From Bullera alba (taxonomy: Eukaryota > Basidiomycota > Tremellomycetes > Tremellales > Bulleraceae), in contig BCIX01000006.1 in assembly GCA_001600095.1 (NCBI GenBank), forward strand, positions 62,001 to 126,000: 64,000 nucleotides of DNA. Direction: 5' to 3'. Within the stretch, counting starts at the first letter, position 1. The number at the start of each line of letters is the position of its first letter. Under the pieces are notes generated by a model, which had not been told where the DNA came from, did no database searches, and saw nothing but the letters and a program-made list of their open reading frames with translations. The translations under genes were made by a program, and so were the position numbers. Shown here piece after piece: positions 56,949-64,000 of the stretch.

Positions 56949-59868
56949 TCACACCCGCCCGAGATCTCCCAGGAACTCGCCCCATCCCCAATCGAGACCC
57001 TCTCTGATCTTCCACCGAACCCCGCCCAGCCATTCCTTGACCACTTCCTCCTCGTCCCCTTGCTCCTTCTTGTCAAGAATGTCGATCCTGCCCTTACCCT
57101 CCAGAGCCAGCACGCTCCATCCAATAAGCATCATGCCAGGTGGTCGTTCCTCTACCGATTTGATTGCCGACTCGATGTTGGCCAATGTGCTGGTGATCAA
57201 CCGCTGATCGGGGCTGCTCGCCCTTTCGATGAGCGCTATGGGTAGATAGGGGGGATACTTGGCTCCATCCCGTCCTTCCGATTGATCATCCACCAATGTC
57301 GAGACGATCTGGTTGATCCTAGCGACTCCCATCAAAACGACCAAACTCCTCGATTTGATGTATCCAGGCAGATTGACGCTCTTGCCCTGTCGCCCCACGC
57401 CGGTGCAGAGGATCATGGACTCGGAGACACCACGTTGCGTTACGGGAATGTTGAACATTTCCGGTCCGGCGATAGAGCTTGTCACCCCGGGAATGACCGT
57501 ACACTCGTACCCGTTCTCCCTAAAGTAGAGCACCTCTTCCCCTCCCCGCCCATAGACAAATGGATCGCCCTGCTTCAGTCGAACCACAATCTCGCCTTTA
57601 CGGGCAGCTTCCAGCGCTCTGACCATAAGCTCATTCTGGGCGCCTTCGTTGTTTCCGGGAAACTTTTTGGCAATGAAGAGATCCGTCGTTTTGGGTATCA
57701 AAGCGAGAATCTCCGCTGGAACCAGTTTGTCCGATAGAATGACGGTGGCTGATTTCAGGACGTGGTGAGCGGCGAGGGTGAGTAGACCAGGGTGTCCGGG
57801 TCCAGATCCAATGAGGAAGATCCTCCCTTGTCTCGATGTACCAGCGACCAGCTGAGCACCACCCTCGTGTTGAGGTAGCGAGAGTGTCGATTGGGATGTG
57901 GTAGACCAGGTCGATAATGCCTTGTCCATCTCTTCTTCCGACATCCTTGCCAGCGCCTCGAACGAGTAGTATTCACTCATCTGGTGAACCCATCTCATCC
58001 TCCGGAGTCTCTCCCCACCCGGGACATCCGAGTTGGCTCCCTCGCCGCCAAAGTAGTCCAGCTGCTGGTTGACCCCGCTGAGAACAGAAGCGGTGTCCAG
58101 CTGCTGAACGGGGATGTTCAACGGCGTCTCTGGGTCGTCCTCCGATATCACCCCGTTGGTCAATCGTCTCCCTCCTACTCCTCTCGCTGAGTTACTCATG
58201 CTCATGCTCCTCGTCCTCGCTCGCGTTCTCAACTTGCCGACATTGTCAACTGCCGCGCCGACAGACACCGGTAGTCTAGTCACGATCTCCCTCTTGATCC
58301 GACCGGACAGTCGACATCCCTGTCCATTTGTGGAAACGGATACTTGGAGGTTGCTATCCTGCGTCACTCCATCTGCGCCGGTGAATCGGTGAGTCGAGGG
58401 GAACGAATATGTCGAGATGGCAGGATGGTCGGAAATGTTGACTGGGATGTGTAATCGTCGACACACCGCCGCTATCGTTTCCCCAGCCACCATGGCCTCG
58501 TGCTGCGTCGATCCAATCATCGTATCGGTGACACAGACCAGTGAGACGTCCCTGTCCAGTAGGAACTTCTCCCAATCCTCCTCCGAACCAAGATGCTCTT
58601 CCACAAACTCCACTTGATCACTCTTCACTCGATGCTGCACCTCCTCGTGAGCCTCCTCCAGGCGCTTCGTCGAGAGCACGAGCACCGTCGCATCGGCCTC
58701 CAATAGCGCAAAGATTCTCGTCGCTGCTAGCCTGTTGGTGCCGACAATGAGAGCGTTCGAGTCGACGGGGGTGAAAGTGAGAGGGAGAGCGGCTCCGGGG
58801 ATGGGGGTGGGGTATGGCTTTGAGCCTGACGCCACGGCATTGGGTGGGCTTTCCGGGGTCTTGACGGGAAGAGAGATGATAGGGGCCACCGGTGGTAGAA
58901 CAACAACCTTTTCATCGCTAGCGACCCTCGGCGCAGTCTGCGTAGCTAGCCATTCCTGATATGCGATCGAGTTGGCATTGTCGCTCAGCAGCCTTCGGGT
59001 GATGAACCTGCCAAGCACGACGCAGATGACAGTGGGCATAATGACCCAGATTCTGAGTTTCGTTAGCTTAGACGACTAGTCTACCTGAATCGACCTTACC
59101 CCTGATACTGAGTCAGCATAGATCACCGCCTGGCTTCGCTGCACTCACGTTTGTGGCGATGTAGAACTGGAGAATCTCCTGTAGGCTGTTATGTCCAATC
59201 ATGCAAAAGTCGCAAAAGTACTCTACCACGAGTGATCTGATCAGCTCAGACTCTTTGGAGGATTGATGAGCTCGACTCACCCTGGAAGAAGTACAGCGAA
59301 GTCTTGGACACGGTCATCAGACTCGCGGCGAACCCGACCAGCGGGGCGTGTGCGTGATACCTCGGTCGCGAGTGCTCCGTGGGGGTGAGTCGCAATGAAT
59401 GTGGGGATGTATGTCGGAGGTATAAATATTCGACGTTGAGCACCGCTTCCACAAGGTTCAACAGGGCTACAGGTGGGTCAGCAAGGTAACAGGTGATGGC
59501 AGCGGAACCGGTGATCGAGTGTAGCCTCACCCTGGGCGTTGGTGAACCCGTCGTTGGCGTCGAAGGCTTTGGTACCGTAGATCAAGTCGATACCTCCATA
59601 CGGCACACGACTGCACAAAGTCAGCACAGTGTCCTCCTGATGATGGCCAGCCTGGTGACTCACTTATATGGCCACCAGATCCACGATAGATCGCCATCTG
59701 GAAACGACCTCGGGCGCATGAAACAATATCCAGCATCTGAGTTCATCAGCATGAAGCACTCAGTGATATCCAGAGTCCTGACCCACCCCATAGCACGATA
59801 ACGGTCGTAAAGGCGAACCAGTACGAAACCCACTTGGGCGGCATCGGCACCGTGGCAATGGTTGACAT
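56949..59868 (-). CDS. EXPERA-like membrane domain fused to siroheme synthase
   Basis: About 866 residues. N-terminal part: MSTIATVPMPPKWVSYWF, IVLWDAGYCFMRPRSFPDGDLSWIWWPY, GGIDLIYGTKAFDANDGFTNAQ, LLNLVEAVLNVEYLYL, LVGFAASLMTVSKTSLYFFQ, EYFCDFCMIGHNSLQEILQFYIATN, GIWVIMPTVICVVLGRFI. This is a five-helix protein of the type often labelled EXPERA or emopamil-binding-like in fungi. No stop or new ATG follows. After a 55-residue linker comes a Met8-like NAD-binding domain (NALIVGTNRLAATRIFALLEAD), then the uroporphyrinogen-III methyltransferase GSGPGHPGLLTL, VVRLKQGDPFVYGRGGEE, VIPGVTSSIAG and MGVARINQIV. This is Met1-type siroheme synthesis for sulfite reductase. The join needs a GG two-base exon (59,100-59,101) between introns 59,102-59,148 and 59,053-59,099. 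The start is the ATG at 59,868; open sequence further up has no ATG. Confidence 0.75.
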
Positions 59869-60398
59869 GGTGGCGAAGAGGTCGTCCTCGTTGCTCTGAT
59901 CTCGATTCTTTCGCTGAGTTTGGTGCTCCAAGCGACTGATATCACTAGAGATCTCTTTTCAGTAGTGTGATGTAGCTGTAAAATGTCTCCCACCCCTCGA
60001 TGCCACCAGATGACTCGTTGTCGCTGTCGATTCCAACTTTTTTGTTATTCCGAAAAGCTCGTTGGTCGCGCCATACCCCGGCATCTACCCCGGCCGGCCG
60101 GTTATCCGCGCGGATAGAAGCCACGTGGCTGCTGCGGGCCCTGATCGTCAGGTACCTCCGTATCCGCTATCCGATACATGGTTGAAGCTTATTTTTCCAG
60201 AGTTAGTTGGCCGAGACAACGTTCAGGACAACCAAGAGAGACAACTCACCTCTTGGTTTCTTCACTCTTCTCTCCATCGACACGGCCTACGGGTACTCGA
60301 GATCACGACAGTCAAGAGGGTACTGATATCTGGACAGGACAGAGGTCCTAGGATCGAAAACCAGCGAGGAACATCCTTGACGATCTGTGCCAAACAAC
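59869..60398. other. Divergent intergenic region
   Basis: Between the starts of the fusion gene (minus) and the GT18-like gene (plus). A CCGGCCGGCCGG run and the palindrome CCGCGCGG lie near 60,091-60,113. No gene recognised. Confidence 0.5.
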
Positions 60399-62074
60399 AT
60401 GGCTATCGAGTATGTGGCCTTGGCAACGTCCCCCAGCGGCGACGGAAGGACTCAGGCCGATTTGCCAGTGTACAAAGAGCCCCTGTTCTCCAGGTAAGTA
60501 GGAATTATCCTCCACTCACCACTCTGTGATGACATTACTGGCGAAATGATGCTGACATGTGCGTGATTAGGTCGCGACGGTGGCCTGTGCCGGCGTTCTT
60601 ATACCGCGTCAAATACATCTACTTCATCCCCCTCATCCTGCTGCCCATAGCCTACCATGTGGTGTTCAACCTCGCCACGCCATACTTCTCGAACGATCCG
60701 CTGTCCCAGGGAACCGGAGACAACCCGTATTTCAGCACCGGAGACGTTTGGGAGCACAACAATGCCGTCGCTACGAGATTGGAAAATTGCGCCAATCTGG
60801 GAATCCTCCGCAATACCTCATTACCGCTCGACACATTGTCCGAAAGCGAGGAGGCAGAGCTGATAGAGCAAGGATGTGGGACCAATCAGACAACAGTGGT
60901 CATCCTCTCGAGTTTATGGTTCGCCGAGGCATTCGCCGGGACGTCGACTGCCGGAGAAGCAATCTACGCCCAATCGGTAATTTCGACTCTCAACGCCTAC
61001 AACTACAGCTATGTGTTCAGCAGCTTGGGATGGTACAATAACGACATGAGAAAGACAGTTGAGCTTTGGAGGCAACACAAGTGGAATGTGAGAATGGTCT
61101 TGAGTGATCCGGAGCAAATCGACGTTTGTTACAAAGATGAAGGACAGGAATGCCTCAAGACAAAGACGAATCCAGAAGGCATCGAGTCTTGGCGTCTACT
61201 GAGCTTTTGGTACTGGGACGAGTGGGTACATAAACGCCAGATCGTGCATATGCTGAAGCATGGAGTAGCGTCAAGAATCCCCTCGGCGCGCAATTCACTC
61301 TATCCCCTTCACCGAGAAACGACAACTACTTCCTCTCATACTCGATAGAGCCGACCTGTCGGCGTCTCCCATTCGTACCCCCGCCACAACGCCCTCACCC
61401 ACCCCAGGCGTACCTCCTCGCCAAGCAGGTCAAGTACTTTTCCGACGAGTCTGGCAAATTCGCTTGGACGCTCAAATTCCTCTCCCACATCAAGACGAGT
61501 CTTGGCATCAGCCTGGTGGCAGGAATGAATAATGATGACGAGGATTTGGCGCTCAAAGTGAAAGAAGCGGGGATTGAGAATTTTGGACGGTTGAGCAAGA
61601 TTGACTTCTATCAAAAGTTGTCTCAGAGCTTTGTCTTCATTGGCGTTGGACAACCGCGGATCAGTCCCAGTCCATGGGACGCATTGTGTATGGGAGTCCC
61701 AGTGAGTAACACTCTCTCCCTTGCCGCATCAGATTCCATGACAATACTGACCCCAAACCTAGTTCATCAACCCCATCCTACAGTGGGACGAGAACGACCC
61801 CTCGAATCGGACCTCGTGGCACGCTCAACAATGGCACATGACGGATGTCGAGCCGCCATACGTCTATCACGTCCATGCCCACGACTTGGACCAATTACGC
61901 AAGACGATACAACACGCCCGTGCGACGCCGATAGGGAGCTATATCCCGGAATACATGCGATTCGAGTTCGTGCGCGATCGAGCGGTCGAGCTCCTCCAGC
62001 GGGACTGGAGGGCGGTGGCCGAGGGTATCATGAGGGAGAGGGTCAAATCGGGCGGAGAGGTGTATGAGCTTTGA
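60399..62074 (+). CDS. GT18-like (MGAT5-type) glycosyltransferase
   Basis: A type II membrane protein: short cytosolic tail (MAIEYVALATSPSGDGRT), one membrane helix (YIYFIPLILLPIAYHVVF), then a Golgi-lumenal domain of about 430 residues. Recognition marks are SLWFAEAFAG, LSFWYWDEW, the NPLGAQFTLSP stretch with DNYFLSYSIEPTC, then FVFIGVGQPRISPSPWDALCMGVPFINPILQWDEND and SWHAQQW. They resemble GT18 enzymes that add beta-1,6 GlcNAc to N-glycans (MGAT5-type). The last part (MGVP, FINP) is split by an intron. The frame breaks near 61,226-61,275 unless a 50-nt intron GTACAT...AAG is removed. That gives FWYWDEW-NPLGAQ with the family spacing, but the AAG acceptor is unusual. Enzyme class is probable; exact linkage is unknown. 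Confidence 0.6.
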
Positions 62075-62514
62075 CGCAAGTTGATTGGGTGGGTTGTGGT
62101 GTGCTCGTCCTCGCCGGTCAGGCATCGAGCTCAGCGAAAGATCACTAAGTCTGTCAGACGAGGCGAGGAGGGGAGGCTGATCGGGAAGGAAGAACCTGAG
62201 CGCTGTTGTTGTTGTATCTTTTTGGGCTTTGATAGAGGAATGAAATATCCTATAATGAGAAGGCAGTGGCACACAGGGTTGGCGTTGGCGTCCGAGGATG
62301 TGAGTCCGGACCAAGACTCGGTCGGGACGGGCTTTGACGAGCCTACGTCCGACTGCAGATCTGAGATCATCTCACGGGCGCACGACCGCTCGATAAAGGC
62401 CATGCATGCTTTTCGGAGGGTGATCAACACATGCAGATGGCTGTCTCAGGCTGCTCAACTACATAGACTTCGGGTATCAACAGAGAAACTGAAATGCACA
62501 CGTTCACCGCATAA
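62075..62514. other. Convergent 3' region
   Basis: Between the stops of the GT18-like gene (plus) and the last gene (minus). Only short frames in various phases. No repeat or RNA recognised. Confidence 0.45.
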
Positions 62515-64000
62515 TCACACGACAGATGTTGAGTATCCATACGTTTCCTTGGGCAGCAAATTCGCAGTCGGCTGTTGGGCAAATCCAACATGACCCGGCT
62601 TAACGACCCCATACCAAAGTGTGTTGGACTTGACGGTCCCGACGTTGAGTCCGGCGGTGGTACACGTCCCGGGAAGCTGTACAATGTCGGAGCCGGCCGC
62701 AGTGTTGATAGTGTGATACCAATCGGTGGGATCGTATCGGGTGCCGCCTCCCGTCATGTAGAGTGCCGCCAAGAACCAAACCATTGCAATGAAGAGGCAG
62801 ACACTCGACCAGCCAAGCGAGCGAGCAGATCTTGTCCAGCCAAATCCACGATATGACCAGCTCGTCGGTAGAGCTTCCCAAGACGAAGTGAATAGAGCGG
62901 GATCTTGTCTCGATAGTGACAAGTACCCGTATGAAGCCGAGGCGGCCATAGCGTTGCTGAGAGAAACGGCTAGGACCTCAGAGGCGTTGGGGTCGGTCAA
63001 GACAGAGGCGACAAAAGTGCCCAGCGGTCCGGCCTTGCCGTTCAGGCCTCCTTCGGCAGAGACAGCAGCGATGAAAGCAGTGACGGTGCTGTTCATATCG
63101 GCCGCCGTGAGGGGAACGTAATCTTGCAATCTTATTGGCTCAAGTGAAATCCTGTCGCCGTAAGCTGAAGTGGCATCGCCCAGGCCCTCCGCGCCAGTCA
63201 CGGCACACGCATAGACGACGGGACCACTGGCCAGTATGGCTGTTACGGGGCTCGCCAAGGCGATCTCGACGTAGGTGGTATTCGGGTCTGACAGAAAGTA
63301 ACAAGAGGCCGCGGTCATATGTGTTTCGCTGTCTCGTGCCGTGTTACCGAAATAGATCCGCTCGTTTTCGAAGCATGGGGAACGGTAAGAGAACTCCTGG
63401 CCGCTGGCGGACGCATCGGCGACCAGTGCCGAGCAAGTGACCTCGTAGTAGGACATTGGAACGACGAGGGTGTGGCGTGCGTATCGTCCGGTAGGGCTGT
63501 CGTACTGGCTCGTGTTTGCCGATGGTGGTGGAAGCGCCGCCAAGTAAAGGTCGGGTGCGTAAATCTCATGGCCGGCGACGAAGTACCAGGCGGCTTTCCC
63601 TCCAGTGACGGTGCCCTGGGCGAAAGCAGTCGATAGATCCGAGACTCCCATCATCGAAGCACATTGAGTTGGCTCCGCTGGGTCGATACAATTGACCAAG
63701 GAACCGATACCTCCGTTGCCTTTGAAAGGGATCGAGGGACCATGAGCCGATTCGTGAAGCCGCAAGATTGGAGCTGGGATCCCTGCTCCGGCGAGTGCGG
63801 CACCATTAATACCCATTGCAATAGCGAAAAGCATGATCATGCCCCCCGCAAGAAAGGGTGTCTTACGAGCGTCTCCGATCGATCCACCGCTGGCCATCGT
63901 CCGCCACTGGTTGATCGAGGCGCCCAAGCTTTTGGCTGCCTTTCGACGAAGCCACGTCCTCGAGATGCCAGTGGAGACAAATCGTCCGAAACAGGATATC
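62515..64000 (-). CDS. Membrane protein of unknown function (5' end outside window)
   Basis: Open from the window edge (64,000) to a stop at 62,515, about 495 residues visible. It reads SCFGRFVSTGISRTWLRRK..., then a membrane helix (GGMIMLFAIAMGINGAAL). A large, presumably extracytosolic domain of about 330 residues follows, with several Cys (NCIDPAEPTQC, VTCSAL, RSPCFEN, TAASCYFL, VYACAVTG) and N-glycosylation sequons. A second helix (SSVCLFIAMVWFLAALYM) and a cytosolic tail of about 80 residues ending KETYGYSTSVV complete it. Two helices around a Cys-rich lumenal or surface domain are clear; the family is not. The true start is not in the window. No intron is seen in this part. Confidence 0.6.
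   Translation of the reverse strand, partial: ISCFGRFVSTGISRTWLRRKAAKSLGASINQWRTMASGGSIGDARKTPFLAGGMIMLFAIAMGINGAALAGAGIPAPILRLHESAHGPSIPFKGNGGIGSLVNCIDPAEPTQCASMMGVSDLSTAFAQGTVTGGKAAWYFVAGHEIYAPDLYLAALPPPSANTSQYDSPTGRYARHTLVVPMSYYEVTCSALVADASASGQEFSYRSPCFENERIYFGNTARDSETHMTAASCYFLSDPNTTYVEIALASPVTAILASGPVVYACAVTGAEGLGDATSAYGDRISLEPIRLQDYVPLTAADMNSTVTAFIAAVSAEGGLNGKAGPLGTFVASVLTDPNASEVLAVSLSNAMAASASYGYLSLSRQDPALFTSSWEALPTSWSYRGFGWTRSARSLGWSSVCLFIAMVWFLAALYMTGGGTRYDPTDWYHTINTAAGSDIVQLPGTCTTAGLNVGTVKSNTLWYGVVKPGHVGFAQQPTANLLPKETYGYSTSVV

Noticed and set aside
59869..59931. Upstream extension of the fusion gene
   Set aside because: In-frame codons exist but without ATG; the ATG at 59,868 gives the expected N-terminus.

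Overview
The window reads as nuclear DNA of a basidiomycete yeast or fungus, most probably a tremellomycete (Cryptococcus, Kwoniella or Saitozyma type). The support is close gene spacing on both strands, many short introns (mostly about 45 to 80 nt) with GTGAGT donors and CTGAC/CTAAC-like branch points just before CAG/TAG acceptors, and proteins that look tremellomycete. I cannot name the species. I see no rRNA, tRNA, CRISPR array or intact transposon. Exon structures and products are my own translations; family names come from remembered motifs, not from a database search.

Layout. 0-2.4 kb: the 3' end of a multigene-family member, then a sugar-type MFS transporter. 2.7-5.0 kb: an EF-hand NADPH oxidase (NoxC type, minus). 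6-8.1 kb: a small unknown gene and an NmrA-like protein. 8.6-11 kb: a secreted triple-WSC wall protein with a frameshift. 12.7-14.3 kb: a 2-oxoglutarate/Fe(II) oxygenase. 14.8-18.1 kb: a large unknown protein. 18.4-19.6 kb: the NuA4 subunit Eaf7. 20.2-22.7 kb: UDP-glucose dehydrogenase. 24-25.5 kb: an Mpv17/PMP22 protein. 25.9-30.6 kb: a long coiled-coil protein with a CLIP-170-like end. 31.5-33 kb: a GH128 glucanase. 34.4-37.1 kb: a protein with the GTPBP1/2 N-terminal domain but no GTPase. 37.3-38.6 kb: prefoldin 1. 38.9-39.7 kb: NAC alpha. 40.4-43.3 kb: a Sec14-like protein followed by an acidic minisatellite ORF and a decayed copy of the Sec14 gene tail. 43.6-45 kb: a broken F-box-like gene, paralogous to the fragment at the window start. 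45.9-46.7 kb: an unknown gene. 48-48.9 kb: LSM1. 49.7-51.7 kb: a Zip3/HEI10-like RING protein. 52.4-55.3 kb: the SIN protein Cdc14 with a long insertion. 55.6-56.7 kb: a membrane-anchored MaoC-like protein. 56.9-59.9 kb: a membrane-domain/siroheme-synthase fusion. 60.4-62.1 kb: a GT18-like glycosyltransferase. 62.5 kb to the end: a partial membrane protein.

This is mostly a housekeeping region and not a single functional cluster. Cell-surface functions recur (WSC protein, GH128, UDP-glucose dehydrogenase supplying UDP-glucuronate for capsule or wall glycans, GT18), but they are scattered and share no evident operon-like control. The most unusual locus is at 56,949-59,868. A five-helix EXPERA-like membrane protein reads without interruption into a complete siroheme synthase, and the joint can only be kept in frame by a two-nucleotide exon.
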